Origin: Winogradskyella eckloniae
GTDB lineage: Bacteria > Bacteroidota > Bacteroidia > Flavobacteriales > Flavobacteriaceae
Reading direction: 5' to 3'
Assembly (NCBI RefSeq): GCF_013249045.1
Contig: NZ_JABRWP010000007.1
Coordinates: 114,807-178,806 of the forward strand
Length of the DNA: 64,000 bases
The position numbers were made by a program, and so were the translations under genes. The notes beneath the pieces were generated by a model. The model saw only the letters and a program-made list of their open reading frames with translations, ran no database searches and had not been told where the DNA came from. Every line of letters starts with the position of its first letter. The stretch's first letter is position 1. Positions 34,576-44,801 of this stretch are shown piece by piece.

Positions 34576-35588
34576 TATATGATGTTTACTTCGGTTTCTA
34601 TAGTAATATTAAAAAGTCGTTTTACAGTTTTTTGAATTAGCATGGCTAATTCAAAAATCGCCTTTCCTGAGGCATCACCATAGTTAACTAAAACTAAGGC
34701 TTGTTTATTATGCACACCATAGTTGTTGAAGCGTTTGCCTTTAAAACCTGCTTTTTCAATCAGCCAACCTGCTGGTATTTTTATGGCGTCTTCCGTAATT
34801 TTATATGAAGGAATTTCTGCAAAGTTTTGTTCTAATGCTTCAAACGCCTTAGCTGTTATGATTGGGTTTTTAAAAAAGCTACCACTATTACCTATTTCTT
34901 TTGGATCTGGTAGTTTGCTTTTTCGTATTGCAATTATCGCGTCTGAAATGGATTGAATTGATGGTTTTGTAATGCCCTTAGCTTCTAGTTCATTTTTTAT
35001 TACGCCATAATCCATCTGTAAGAGATGGTTGCGCTTTGTTAATTCTAAATTTACACTTGTTATGATGTATTGGTTCTTTAGGTTTTGTTTAAAAATAGAT
35101 TCTCTATAATCAAACTTACATTCAGATTTTGTAAAGGTTCTTAACGTTTGGTCTATTATGTGTATAGCTTCACAACTCACAAATACATCTTTTAACTCTA
35201 CACCATAGGCGCCAATATTTTGGATTGGTGCTGTACCAATATTACCTGGTATTAATGATAAATTTTCTACACCACCATAATTGTGTTTTAGACACCATAA
35301 AACAAAGTTGTGCCAATTTTCACCAGCCATGGCTTTTATGGTTATTTTGTCTTGCGACTCATTAACGGTTTCTATACCTTTTATATTGATATGAAGCACT
35401 AAGGCTTCAATGTCCTTTGTGAGTAACATATTACTGCCTCCACCAAGAATAAATAAAGGTGAATGCTGATACGTCTTTAAGGTTTCAGTGAGCTGCGCAA
35501 TGGAGGTAATATTACAATACGATTGTGCTTTGGCTTCTATGCCAAATGTATTAAATTGTTTTAGTGACGCGTTTTTTACTATAGTCAT
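34575..35588 (-). CDS. murB: UDP-N-acetylenolpyruvoylglucosamine reductase
   Basis: A 337-residue FAD enzyme of the long (E. coli-like) type. Motifs are NTFGIEAKA, FILGGGSNMLL, LSLIPGNIGTAPIQNIGAYGVE, FDYRESIFKQ, IGNSGSFFKNP (proton-donor serine) and PAGWLIEKAGFKG. It reduces the enolpyruvyl ether to lactyl in peptidoglycan precursor synthesis. Its start codon overlaps the stop of the aminotransferase gene by one base, so the pair is co-translated. Confidence 0.95.
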   Translation of the reverse strand: MTIVKNASLKQFNTFGIEAKAQSYCNITSIAQLTETLKTYQHSPLFILGGGSNMLLTKDIEALVLHINIKGIETVNESQDKITIKAMAGENWHNFVLWCLKHNYGGVENLSLIPGNIGTAPIQNIGAYGVELKDVFVSCEAIHIIDQTLRTFTKSECKFDYRESIFKQNLKNQYIITSVNLELTKRNHLLQMDYGVIKNELEAKGITKPSIQSISDAIIAIRKSKLPDPKEIGNSGSFFKNPIITAKAFEALEQNFAEIPSYKITEDAIKIPAGWLIEKAGFKGKRFNNYGVHNKQALVLVNYGDASGKAIFELAMLIQKTVKRLFNITIETEVNII

Positions 35589-36778
35589 TAATCTTTATAA
35601 ACTTTTAAGGCTTCTTTTAAAATCTCTACAGAGGTTCTTAAACTTGCTTCGTTAAGTACATATGCAATTCTAATCTGGTTTAAACCAACACCTTTGGTAG
35701 AGTAAAATCCAGCAGCAGGTGCAACCATAACTGTATTGTTGTTAAAATCGAAGGATTCTAACAGCCATTTCGCAAAATCATCTGAATTTTTTACGGGTAG
35801 TTCTGCAATACAATAAAACGCACCATTTGGTTTAGCAACCTTAACACCTTCTATTTTTTCTAATGCTTCAATTAAAATATTTCTACGCTTTACGTATTCT
35901 TCTTTAACATCATCAAAATAACTTTGTGGTGTGTCTAAAGCAGCTTCGCTGGCAATTTGTGCTAAAGTTGGAGGGCTTAAACGTGCTTGTGCAAATTTTA
36001 ATGCCGTTTTTATAAATTCTTTGTTTTTAGAAACTAAATAACCAATACGTGCGCCACACATACTGTAGCGTTTAGATACAGAATCTATTATAATAGCATG
36101 CTCTTCTAATCCTGGCTCTTGAAGTATAGAGTAATGCGCCACACCATCATAGACAAACTCTCTATAAACTTCGTCTGCAATTAAAAACAAATCGTGCTTT
36201 TTTACTATAGCAGCTAATTGTTTAATTTCGGCTTTAGAATATAAATAACCGGTTGGGTTGCCTGGATTACAAATTAAAATGGCCTTTGTTTTTGGCGTGA
36301 TAAGTTTTTCAAATTCTTCAATAGGAGGTAAGGCGAAATTGTTTTCAATTTTAGAAATAACTGGCACAACATTGACACTAGAAGCTGTAGAAAAACCGTT
36401 GTAATTTGCATAAAATGGTTCAGGAATAATAATTTCATCGTCTTCATCCATTATACTACCAAAAGCAAATAATAAGGCTTCGCTTCCTCCAGTAGTCACA
36501 ATGATATCGCTGTGTGTAACGTTGATGTCGTTACGTTTATAATAATTAGCAATTTTTTCTCTGTAAGCTTCAGAACCTTCAGATCTTGAATATGCTAAAA
36601 TGTCTAAAGAATGTGTTTTTACAGCATCTAAAGCGATATCTGGTGTTTTGATATCTGGCTGCCCAATGTTTAGGTAATATACTGTTTTCCCTTGTTTATG
36701 CGCTTCTTCTGCGTAAGGCACCAATTTTCTAATTGGCGATTCGGGCATTTTAATACCTTTATTTGAGATTTTTGGCAT
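35588..36778 (-). CDS. class I/II PLP-dependent aminotransferase
   Basis: A 396-residue fold-type I enzyme. Motifs include YLNIGQPDIKTPD, TGGSEALLFAF, CNPGNPTGYLYS, ADEVYREFVYDG and SVSKRYSMCGARIGYL with the PLP lysine. The layout is of aspartate/aromatic aminotransferases (subgroup I-gamma). The exact substrate is uncertain. It is followed by murB with a one-base overlap. Confidence 0.88.
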   Translation of the reverse strand: MPKISNKGIKMPESPIRKLVPYAEEAHKQGKTVYYLNIGQPDIKTPDIALDAVKTHSLDILAYSRSEGSEAYREKIANYYKRNDINVTHSDIIVTTGGSEALLFAFGSIMDEDDEIIIPEPFYANYNGFSTASSVNVVPVISKIENNFALPPIEEFEKLITPKTKAILICNPGNPTGYLYSKAEIKQLAAIVKKHDLFLIADEVYREFVYDGVAHYSILQEPGLEEHAIIIDSVSKRYSMCGARIGYLVSKNKEFIKTALKFAQARLSPPTLAQIASEAALDTPQSYFDDVKEEYVKRRNILIEALEKIEGVKVAKPNGAFYCIAELPVKNSDDFAKWLLESFDFNNNTVMVAPAAGFYSTKGVGLNQIRIAYVLNEASLRTSVEILKEALKVYKD

Positions 36779-36837
36779 GAAGTTTAGATTTTAAAATGCT
36801 AAGTTCTGAAAATTCTTATGTATTTAGAGAAAAATTC

Positions 36838-36871
36838 ACAAAAAAAAGAGTCCTCAATTTGAGAACTCTTA
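36838..36871 (-). terminator. rho-independent terminator after the DUF1573 gene
   Basis: AAGAGTTCTC-aaat-TGAGGACTCTT on the minus strand followed by eight T, 23 bp after the DUF1573 stop codon. Confidence 0.85.
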
Positions 36872-36893
36872 ATATAATAAATTTTAAAGTCAT

Positions 36894-37322
36894 TTATTCT
36901 TCAATAATGCTTTTACTTTTCTTTTCTAAAACACTTGTTTTATTTGCTTCTACAACCATTCCTTTAATTCTAAGTGCAACCGTTTTTGGTTCTGCATTAG
37001 TCGTTATAGTAATCGTTTTAGCAATTTTATTAAGATTATTAGTATTATATTTTACTATAATTTCTCCAGTTTCTCCTGGTAAAATTGGCTCTTTTGGCCA
37101 GCTAGGCACAGTACAACCGCAAGTAGATTTTGCATTTTCTATAATAAGTGGTGCATTACCTGTGTTTGTAAATTCAAATGTTCTTTTTCCGTCAGCACCT
37201 TTTTCTATTGTGCCATAATCGATAACATTAGTCTTAAATTCTATTTTCGGTTTTGCGTCTTGCGCATAAGTCGCAAAACTAATAAGGCTAACAAATAATA
37301 CTGCTATTAAATTTTTCATCAT
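36894..37322 (-). CDS. DUF1573 exported protein
   Basis: A 142-residue protein with a signal peptide (ends near TYAQD, residue 21) and one DUF1573 immunoglobulin-like domain. Typical strings are FKTNVIDYGTIEKGADGKRTFEFTNTGNAPLIIENAKSTCGC, then PGETGEIIVKYNTN. The CGC cysteines are a family hallmark. These small periplasmic proteins are common in Bacteroidota; their role is unknown. Confidence 0.88.
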   Translation of the reverse strand: MMKNLIAVLFVSLISFATYAQDAKPKIEFKTNVIDYGTIEKGADGKRTFEFTNTGNAPLIIENAKSTCGCTVPSWPKEPILPGETGEIIVKYNTNNLNKIAKTITITTNAEPKTVALRIKGMVVEANKTSVLEKKSKSIIEE

Positions 37323-37468
37323 TTTATTTTTAAAATTGATTATTCAAAACTAGTTACTTTTTAGTTCCAATCAAAATTTATTAGACGTAATACATACCAT
37401 TTAACAGAATTTATGGTTTTTCAACGCATATTGTTACGCTAATAATTTTTCGAAATAGGAATTATAAG

Positions 37469-37476
37469 TACTTTTG
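37469..37476 (+). promoter_or_regulatory. -7 box (TACTTTTG) of valS
   Basis: Match to TAnnTTTG, 30-37 bp upstream of the valS ATG. No clear -33 TTTG at standard spacing. Confidence 0.45.
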
Positions 37477-37505
37477 TCAGTTATATTACAAAAACGATAC
37501 CAAAC

Positions 37506-40136
37506 ATGGAAATTCCATCAAAATATAATGCCTTGTCAGTAGAGAGTAAGTGGTACAACTACTGGATGGAGCACAACTATTTTCACTCTACACCAGATGA
37601 TAGAGAACCTTACACCATTGTAATTCCGCCACCAAACGTTACTGGGATTTTACACATGGGACATATGTTAAACAATACCATTCAAGATGTGTTAATTAGA
37701 AGAGCACGTTTGTTAGGTAAAAACGCATGTTGGGTTCCTGGTACAGATCACGCTTCTATTGCTACAGAAGCCAAAGTTGTTGCTAAATTAAAGGCACAAG
37801 GCATCGATAAAAATGATTTAACTCGTGAAGAATTTTTAGAACATGCTTGGGAATGGACCGAAGAATATGGAGGAGTCATCTTAGAGCAACTTAAAAAGTT
37901 AGGTTGTTCTTGTGATTGGGATAGAACTAAATTTACAATGGACGACGATATGTCTGAAGCTGTAATTAAGGTGTTTGTAGATTTATATAACAAAGGCTTA
38001 ATTTATAGAGGCTACCGCATGGTAAATTGGGATCCAGAAGCTAAGACGACCTTGTCTGATGAGGAAGTTATCCATGTTGAAAAACAAGGTTTACTCTATT
38101 ATTTGGAATATAAAATTGAAGGTAGTGATGAAAAATTAACCATTGCAACCACAAGACCAGAAACTATTTTTGGAGATACTGCTATTTGTATCAATCCAAA
38201 TGATGAACGCTTCACACACTTAAAAGGTAAGAAGGCGATTGTGCCAATCTGTGGACGTGTAATTCCTATTATAGAAGATGAGTATGTAGATATTGAATTT
38301 GGTACAGGTTGTTTAAAAGTAACACCTGCTCACGATGAGAATGATAAAGTTTTAGGCGATAAACACAATTTAGAAGTTATAGATATCTTTAATGAAGATG
38401 CAAGTTTAAATAGCTTTGGATTGCAGTTTGAAGGTCAAGATCGTTTTGTAGCCAGAAAAGCAGTCGCTAAAGCATTAGAAGAAGCTGGAATTTTAGTAAA
38501 AACTGAAAACCACCTTAATAAAGTAGGAACTTCAGAACGTACAAAGGCAGTTATAGAACCAAGATTAAGCGACCAATGGTTCTTAAAAATGGAAGATTTA
38601 GCAAAACCTGCTATTGATGCCGTTTTAAAAACTGGCGATGTAAAATTATTTCCAAAGAAATTTGAAAATACCTATCGTCATTGGATGGAGAATATTCGCG
38701 ATTGGAACATCTCTCGTCAGTTACTTTGGGGACAACAAATACCTGCGTACTACTATGGCGACGGAAAAGAAGATTTTGTAGTTGCAGAATCTATTGAAGA
38801 CGCACTAAAATTAGCCATAGAGAAAACAGGCAACCAACAACTAACAACTAATGACTTAAAACAAGATACTGATGCACTAGATACTTGGTTTAGTTCTTGG
38901 TTGTGGCCAATAAGTGTTTTTGATGGTATCAGAAATCCTGAAAACGAAGAAATAAAATATTATTACCCAACCAATGATTTGGTAACAGGTCCAGATATTT
39001 TATTCTTTTGGGTAGCACGTATGATTATTGCTGGTTACGAATATAAAGAAGAAAAACCTTTTGAAAATGTTTATTTAACTGGTCTAGTTAGAGATAAGCA
39101 AAGACGAAAAATGTCTAAATCTTTAGGGAATTCCCCTGATGCTTTAAAGTTAATTGAAGATTATAGCGCAGATGGTGTTAGAGTAGGATTGTTACTAAGT
39201 TCTGCAGCCGGAAACGACCTAATGTTTGATGAAGCCCTTTGTCAGCAAGGAAAAGGTTTAGGTAATAAAATTTGGTCTGCATTCTATTTAACAAATTTGT
39301 GGGACGTTGCAGATTTAGAGCAACCACAATCTAGTGCAATTGCGATTGAGTGGTTTGCTTCTAAATTTCAGAAAGTATTAATTGAAATCGAAGATCACTT
39401 TAGTAAATACAGATTGTCTGATGCTTTAATGGCTATTTATAAATTGGTTTACGATGATTTTGCATCTTGGTTATTAGAGATTGTAAAACCAGCCTACCAA
39501 CAGCCTATAGATTCAAAAACCTATAATGCTGTAATGGCAATTTTTGAAGATATCCTAAAAGTGGTTCATCCATTTATGCCATTTATTACTGAAGAAATTT
39601 GGCAATCGATTAGTGAACGAACACCAGAAGACGCATTAATCGTTTCAACATGGCCAGAAGCAAAACCAGTTAATGAGGCTTTGATTTCTGAATTTGAATT
39701 TGCAACGGAAGTTATTTCAGGAATTAGAAACATAAGAAAACAAAAGAATATCGCTTTTAAAGATGCCATTGGGTTTTCTGTTGTAAATAATGAAAATGTA
39801 AATACAACATTTGATGCTGTAATTTCTAAATTAGGAAATTTGGAGAGTTTCGAATATGTAACTGAAGCTGTAGAAGGCGCTTTAACGTACAGAGTAAAAT
39901 CTAACGAATACTTTATTCCTATGGAAGGCAGTATTGATGTTGAAGCAGAAATAAAGAAACTAACTGAAGAATTAAATTACACGGAAGGTTTTTTGAAATC
40001 TGTTCAGAAGAAACTTTCTAACGAGCGTTTTGTTGCAGGTGCACCAGAGCAAGTTGTAGCTTCAGAGAAAAAGAAAGAAGCAGATGCTTTAGCTAAGATT
40101 GAAACGCTAACAGCTAGTTTGGCAAGTTTAAAGTAA
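37506..40136 (+). CDS. valS: valyl-tRNA synthetase
   Basis: An 876-residue class I synthetase. The HIGH-type motif is [15 protein letters not shown] near residue 43. The editing (CP1) domain has [12 protein letters not shown] and [13 protein letters not shown]. The KMSKS motif is [13 protein letters not shown]. The C-terminal coiled-coil arm typical of ValRS is present at the end ([25 protein letters not shown]). It charges tRNA-Val in the cytoplasm. It stands alone between the DUF1573 gene and the rod-shape operon. Confidence 0.96.
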   Translation: MEIPSKYNALSVESKWYNYWMEHNYFHSTPDDREPYTIVIPPPNVTGILHMGHMLNNTIQDVLIRRARLLGKNACWVPGTDHASIATEAKVVAKLKAQGIDKNDLTREEFLEHAWEWTEEYGGVILEQLKKLGCSCDWDRTKFTMDDDMSEAVIKVFVDLYNKGLIYRGYRMVNWDPEAKTTLSDEEVIHVEKQGLLYYLEYKIEGSDEKLTIATTRPETIFGDTAICINPNDERFTHLKGKKAIVPICGRVIPIIEDEYVDIEFGTGCLKVTPAHDENDKVLGDKHNLEVIDIFNEDASLNSFGLQFEGQDRFVARKAVAKALEEAGILVKTENHLNKVGTSERTKAVIEPRLSDQWFLKMEDLAKPAIDAVLKTGDVKLFPKKFENTYRHWMENIRDWNISRQLLWGQQIPAYYYGDGKEDFVVAESIEDALKLAIEKTGNQQLTTNDLKQDTDALDTWFSSWLWPISVFDGIRNPENEEIKYYYPTNDLVTGPDILFFWVARMIIAGYEYKEEKPFENVYLTGLVRDKQRRKMSKSLGNSPDALKLIEDYSADGVRVGLLLSSAAGNDLMFDEALCQQGKGLGNKIWSAFYLTNLWDVADLEQPQSSAIAIEWFASKFQKVLIEIEDHFSKYRLSDALMAIYKLVYDDFASWLLEIVKPAYQQPIDSKTYNAVMAIFEDILKVVHPFMPFITEEIWQSISERTPEDALIVSTWPEAKPVNEALISEFEFATEVISGIRNIRKQKNIAFKDAIGFSVVNNENVNTTFDAVISKLGNLESFEYVTEAVEGALTYRVKSNEYFIPMEGSIDVEAEIKKLTEELNYTEGFLKSVQKKLSNERFVAGAPEQVVASEKKKEADALAKIETLTASLASLK

Positions 40137-40143
40137 TATTAAC

Positions 40144-40174
40144 AACCTGCAAGGTTTCTAAAACCTTGTAGGTT
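40144..40174. repeat. AACCTGCAAGGTTT-type palindrome
   Basis: AACCTGCAAGGTTT-cta-AAACCTTGTAGGTT, 13 of 14 arm positions paired. It lies 8 bp after the valS stop codon and may act as a terminator for it. Same family as the palindrome at 22206. Confidence 0.7.
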
Positions 40175-40256
40175 TCTATCATAAAGCATGATTTTTTACC
40201 ATGTAGAAGCTAGTCTATGCTCCTATATCTAAAAGCAAAGCGTTCTAACGTCTAGT

Positions 40257-41537
40257 TTACCACTCATTAATCTTATTACTATCGAGCTTCACAAAAATAA
40301 AGAGGAGGATAGTAAAGCCCCAAAGTCCGGAGCCGCCATAACTAAAAAAGGGTAGTGGAATACCAACAGTTGGAATTAATCCCATGACCATACCAATATT
40401 AATAGTGAAGTGAATAAATAAGATGGAAGCGACACCATAGCCATAAACACGACTAAATTGTGATTTTTGGGCTTCAGCCAAATAAAGAATTCTTATAATA
40501 AGGCATACAAAAATTAACACGACAAAGCTAGTGCCTAAAAATCCCCATTCTTCACCAACTGTACTAAAAATGTAATCGGTTTCTTGTTCAGGAACAAACT
40601 TTCCGGTTGTTCTCGTGCCTTCTAAAAAGCCTTTTCCCGAAAATCCACCAGAACTAATGGCTTGTTCGGATTGAATAAGGTTATAAGCTTCAGATTTTTT
40701 CATTCGTTCTAGCTTAGCAGGATCTTTTTCTAAGCGTAGCCATAAACTAATTCTATTTTGCTGATGTGGTTTAATGCCATGCTGATAGAATAATTTTACA
40801 CCATATGAAAATATAACACTTATGAGCAATACTAGGATGTACTGCAATATTGAGCCTCTTTTTTTCTTTCTAAGAAAGTACGTCGTTATTAAAACGATTG
40901 CTACACCACCACCCGTAATTAACACTCCAAATTTAAGACCCAGAACAGCAAGAACAATTAAGGAAAGCCCTATAATTAAATAGATTTGTTGTAGACCTTC
41001 TCTGTAGAATACAAAGAAAAATGCGAGATATACGATGGTGCTTCCTGCATCATTTTGAAGTAAAATTAATAAGGCAGGAATAAAAATTATAGCAGTTACT
41101 CGTAGCTGATCTTTTAAGGTTTGCATGTTCGTTTGCAGATCACTTATGTATTTGGCAACTGCGAGTGCTGTGGCAAATTTTGCAAATTCACTGGGTTGTA
41201 TGGTCATGCTGCCAATGCCGTACCATGAGCGCGCTCCATTAACGTCTTTACCAAAAATAAATAACCCAATTAATGCCAATATGGCGACTAAATAAATGAT
41301 ACTGGCAAACCGTTCATAAAATTTGGCTTCAAAGGATAAAATAAGAATTACTAAAACAAAAGTTAAGCCTAAAAACACAAGTTGTTTTCCATAAAGTTGG
41401 GTGGTGTCAAAGTAATTCGTTACTTCTCCAACATGCGATGCTGATAAAATATTGAGATAGCCAAAACCAACTAGCAACAAAAAAAGGATAATGATAATCC
41501 AGTCGAATTTAAAACCTCTATGATTTTCTCTTAACAT
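40257..41537 (-). CDS. rodA: rod-shape-determining peptidoglycan glycosyltransferase RodA
   Basis: A 426-residue SEDS protein with about ten membrane helices. Signatures are WYGIGSMTIQPSEFAK, QNDAGSTIVY (catalytic-loop Asp), AISSGGFSGKGFLEGTR, PEQETDYIFSTVGEEWGF and GIPLPFFSYGGSGL. It polymerises lipid II in the elongasome together with PBP2, encoded directly upstream. The two genes overlap by one base. Last gene of mreB-mreC-mreD-mrdA-rodA. Confidence 0.95.
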   Translation of the reverse strand: MLRENHRGFKFDWIIIILFLLLVGFGYLNILSASHVGEVTNYFDTTQLYGKQLVFLGLTFVLVILILSFEAKFYERFASIIYLVAILALIGLFIFGKDVNGARSWYGIGSMTIQPSEFAKFATALAVAKYISDLQTNMQTLKDQLRVTAIIFIPALLILLQNDAGSTIVYLAFFFVFYREGLQQIYLIIGLSLIVLAVLGLKFGVLITGGGVAIVLITTYFLRKKKRGSILQYILVLLISVIFSYGVKLFYQHGIKPHQQNRISLWLRLEKDPAKLERMKKSEAYNLIQSEQAISSGGFSGKGFLEGTRTTGKFVPEQETDYIFSTVGEEWGFLGTSFVVLIFVCLIIRILYLAEAQKSQFSRVYGYGVASILFIHFTINIGMVMGLIPTVGIPLPFFSYGGSGLWGFTILLFIFVKLDSNKINEW

Positions 41538-43474
41538 TAATAATTCAAGTTTTGAAGTTGAGAATCGGTGTCCATAGAATATTCATCTATGACTTGAAGC
41601 GTGGTTTCTCCATTAATTTTAAAAGGCTCATCAGAATATGGCTTTTTGTATTCGTTTTCTAAGCTATGCGTTAAAATCCATTTTTCTAAATCCGTTCTTG
41701 TTATATGGCCTTTTATGTATTTTTCAATCATTAAACTGGCCATTCTTCCTGCAAAACGACTTCCCCAATATCCGTTTTCTACAAAGACGGCAATTGCAAT
41801 TTTTGGGTTGTCTTTTGGTGCAAACGCCACAAAAATAGAATGGTCTGTAAGTTGCGTTTTTACACTGTCAATCTTTACAAAGTTTTCTGCTGTTCCTGTT
41901 TTTCCACAAATTTCAATTCCTGGTACTCTTAAGGATTGTGCTGTTCCTTTATTGTAAACATCAAACATACCTTCTATTACAGGTTCAAAGTGTCGTTTAT
42001 CTATTGTGGTATGATGTGGTATTTTAAATTTTTTAGGAATGGTGTCGCCTTCTATACTTTTGATAATGTGAGGTGTGTAGTAATAGCCACGATTTCCGAT
42101 GGCAGCAGCCATATTCGCTAACTGAATTGGTGTTGCTTCAACTTCACCTTGTCCAATAGCATTAGAAACGATATAGGTTGATCCCCAACGATTATCGCCA
42201 TATTGTCTGTCATAATAATCACCATCTGGAATCCTTCCTTTTCTTCCAACAGATAAATCATTATTGAGATAATTTCCTAAACCAAAACTTTTTGCGTGCT
42301 CAGACCAAATATTCATGCCTTTGCCAGCATCATCATATTTGTCTACAATTCGTCGGTATACATTTACAAAATAAGCATTGCAAGATTGGGCAATTCCTTC
42401 ATTCATGTCTACAGGACTTCTATGATGGTGGCAGCCAGTTAGTCGTCTGCTTCCGTAATAATAGCCCATTCTACACGTAAATTTGTCGTCTATTTCTACA
42501 ACCTCTTCTTGCAACCCTATTAAAGCATTTATCACTTTAAAAGGAGATCCTGGAGGATATTGAGCTTGTAAGCCTCTATCAAAAGTAGGCATGTTAATCG
42601 TATCTCTAAATAGGCGGCTAAAGTTCTTGTTTCGTTCTCTACCTACTAATAAATTTGGGTTATAACTTGGGCCTGTTACCATAGCTAATATTTCGCCGCT
42701 TTGTGGATCTAGTGCTACAATTCCACCACGTTTGTGTTTCATTAGTAGCTCACCATAGGCTTGTAATTCTGAGTCAATCGTTATCGTAATGTCCTTACCA
42801 GGTTTAGGTAAAGTGTCATAACGACCATCTTTGTAAGGGCCAATATTTTTATTGTGTCTGTCTTTTTGTATAAATTTTATTCCCTTTACACCACGTAATA
42901 CATCTTCGTAAGACAGTTCTATACCTTGCTTGCCAATGAGATCACCTAATTTATAATAGGGTTGACGTTTTATAATTCTTCGATTTACTTCACCGAGATC
43001 ACCAAGTACGTTGGCTCCAATGCTCGTTTGGTAAAACCTAAGCGATCGTTTTTGAATGTAAAACCCTTCGAATTTTCGCATTTTTTCTTGAAGTACAGCA
43101 TAATCGGTTTTTGAAAGTTGCGGTACAAAAGGTGACGGAAGTCTTGGCGAATAATTTCTGGCTTTATTTAATTTTTTGGTGTATTCTTCTTTAGTGATTT
43201 TTAATAATCTGCAAAATTCTTCTAGTTCTAATGCGTCTAGCGGAGAAACCTCTCTAGGTATAACCATAACGTCATAAGATGGCTGATTGGCCACTAGTAG
43301 TTTGCCGTTACGGTCATAAACATAGCCTCTTTTAGGGTAATTATATACTTTTCTAATCGCTGTGTCTTCAAAGATATTGTAAGAAGAACTATTGTAAACT
43401 TGTAAATAAAATAAACGTGCAATAAATACTAGACCAACAAGAACGACAGTTACAAGAAGTAATAATTTTCTCAT
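41537..43474 (-). CDS. mrdA: penicillin-binding protein 2 (elongation transpeptidase)
   Basis: A 645-residue class B PBP. An N-terminal membrane anchor (3-24) precedes the pedestal domain (RGYVYDRNGKLL). The transpeptidase domain has S310-x2-K in PPGSPFKV, SCNAYF and CGKTGTAENF. It cross-links peptidoglycan with RodA during cell elongation. Its start codon overlaps the end of mreD by 4 bp. An LTGCHHHRSPVDM stretch is in the usual place. Confidence 0.95.
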   Translation of the reverse strand: MRKLLLLVTVVLVGLVFIARLFYLQVYNSSSYNIFEDTAIRKVYNYPKRGYVYDRNGKLLVANQPSYDVMVIPREVSPLDALELEEFCRLLKITKEEYTKKLNKARNYSPRLPSPFVPQLSKTDYAVLQEKMRKFEGFYIQKRSLRFYQTSIGANVLGDLGEVNRRIIKRQPYYKLGDLIGKQGIELSYEDVLRGVKGIKFIQKDRHNKNIGPYKDGRYDTLPKPGKDITITIDSELQAYGELLMKHKRGGIVALDPQSGEILAMVTGPSYNPNLLVGRERNKNFSRLFRDTINMPTFDRGLQAQYPPGSPFKVINALIGLQEEVVEIDDKFTCRMGYYYGSRRLTGCHHHRSPVDMNEGIAQSCNAYFVNVYRRIVDKYDDAGKGMNIWSEHAKSFGLGNYLNNDLSVGRKGRIPDGDYYDRQYGDNRWGSTYIVSNAIGQGEVEATPIQLANMAAAIGNRGYYYTPHIIKSIEGDTIPKKFKIPHHTTIDKRHFEPVIEGMFDVYNKGTAQSLRVPGIEICGKTGTAENFVKIDSVKTQLTDHSIFVAFAPKDNPKIAIAVFVENGYWGSRFAGRMASLMIEKYIKGHITRTDLEKWILTHSLENEYKKPYSDEPFKINGETTLQVIDEYSMDTDSQLQNLNY

Positions 43475-43977
43475 TTTTTATTTGGGCTAAATAGAATTAT
43501 AATCAATACACTTAGTAGTATGGTAAAAATACTAGAAAATAACGTCTTTTTTAGGGTTAAAAGTATGTTGGAAATGTTAAAAATTTCGAGAGAAAATAAG
43601 ATTAAATGATGAATAATGGTACCTAATGTGAGGTATGTTATAAGGTTGCCAATGTCTGTTGTTGTGAATTTTATACTTTGATGCTCATAGAGCATACCAA
43701 ATGAGCTTTTTAGTAAAATTGGTCTAACATATGCTAAGGATACTGCTGCTGCTGCATGAACTCCACCTGAATCTGAAAATAAGTCTACCAACATTCCCAG
43801 AATAAAGCTTGATAATAACAATACTAATCGTTCTTCTCTAATGGGAAATAAGAAAATATAAATGATATAGATATATGGATTAATAAAACCAAAAAGATTA
43901 ATTTGATTACAAATCACGACTTGCAAGAGCAGTAACGCAATAAATCGGATAATATTTATACCTAAAACATTATTCAT
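43471..43977 (-). CDS. mreD: rod-shape-determining protein MreD
   Basis: A 168-residue inner-membrane protein with about five helices, low in charged residues. The FINPYIYIIYIFLFPI and GMLVDLFSDSGGVHAAAAVSLAYVRP stretches are typical of MreD. It bridges MreC and the elongasome. It overlaps mreC by 8 bp and mrdA by 4 bp. Confidence 0.9.
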   Translation of the reverse strand: MNNVLGINIIRFIALLLLQVVICNQINLFGFINPYIYIIYIFLFPIREERLVLLLSSFILGMLVDLFSDSGGVHAAAAVSLAYVRPILLKSSFGMLYEHQSIKFTTTDIGNLITYLTLGTIIHHLILFSLEIFNISNILLTLKKTLFSSIFTILLSVLIIILFSPNKK

Positions 43978-44791
43978 TGCTGCTGTTTTCTAGGTTTAAT
44001 ATTTCTTTTCGATTTAAGTTTTCTAAAATATAAACCGTACCAAGGTTGGTCATATCGTTAAACAATTTAACTTGAATGGTATAGGTGTCTCCACTAATGT
44101 CACTTTCAAAACTTGAAATGGTACCAATACCAATTCCTTTTGGGAATATAGATGATTCACCACCAGTTTCAATAGTATCTCCAATTTTTACAGGTGCATA
44201 TTGCGACACATCTTCGAGTTGTACATGGCTTGGTAATTTACTGTTCCATGTAAGGGATCCAATATGATTAGATCGTTTTAGTTTGGCGTTTATTCTACTT
44301 TTTGTGTTTAGAATAGATAGCACTGTAGCGTAATTCTTTGAGGTATTGTCAATAATACCAACAATTCCGTTTGATGTAATGACGCCAAAGTCTTCCTTTA
44401 TACTATCGTTTTTACCTTTGTTTAGGGTTAGAATGTTATTTGGCAAAGCATAGCTGTTTTTATAAACATCTGCAATAGTCACTTTGTAATGTGCATTAGT
44501 ATATGAACTGTCAATAAAAGTAGAGTCGGTTTGGGGATTGAGATTATAAAGTTGTTCTCTTAATTGCTTATTTTCTTTGGCCAGAATATCGTTTTCTGTT
44601 TTTAAATTAAAGTATTGATCCACAGAATTCATTGTGCCATAGACTCCACCTGTTAAAAAATTGGCTGAATTTATAAATTTACTCCTATGGTAAGAATGCG
44701 ACTGAATGGTAAGCGCTAAAGCGATACTAAAAAGCAATAAAAACAACAGAAATGTTTTGTTTCGTATAACAAAATTGAATATTTGTTGCAT
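43970..44791 (-). CDS. mreC: rod-shape-determining protein MreC
   Basis: A 273-residue protein. One N-terminal membrane helix (about 12-28) is followed by a coiled coil (about 58-95). The beta-barrel pair has GVITSNGIVGIIDNTSKNYATVLSILN and GDTIETGGESSIFPKGIGIGTI. MreC is the periplasmic scaffold that activates PBP2. It lies 10 bp downstream of mreB. Confidence 0.93.
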   Translation of the reverse strand: MQQIFNFVIRNKTFLLFLLLFSIALALTIQSHSYHRSKFINSANFLTGGVYGTMNSVDQYFNLKTENDILAKENKQLREQLYNLNPQTDSTFIDSSYTNAHYKVTIADVYKNSYALPNNILTLNKGKNDSIKEDFGVITSNGIVGIIDNTSKNYATVLSILNTKSRINAKLKRSNHIGSLTWNSKLPSHVQLEDVSQYAPVKIGDTIETGGESSIFPKGIGIGTISSFESDISGDTYTIQVKLFNDMTNLGTVYILENLNRKEILNLENSSNE

Positions 44792-44801
44792 TATTTATGG
44801 C

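Noticed and set aside
36796..37218. A 140-codon plus-strand ORF opposite the DUF1573 gene
   Set aside because: It is the antisense shadow of a gene with a clear signal peptide and family motifs, and it crosses the terminator hairpin.
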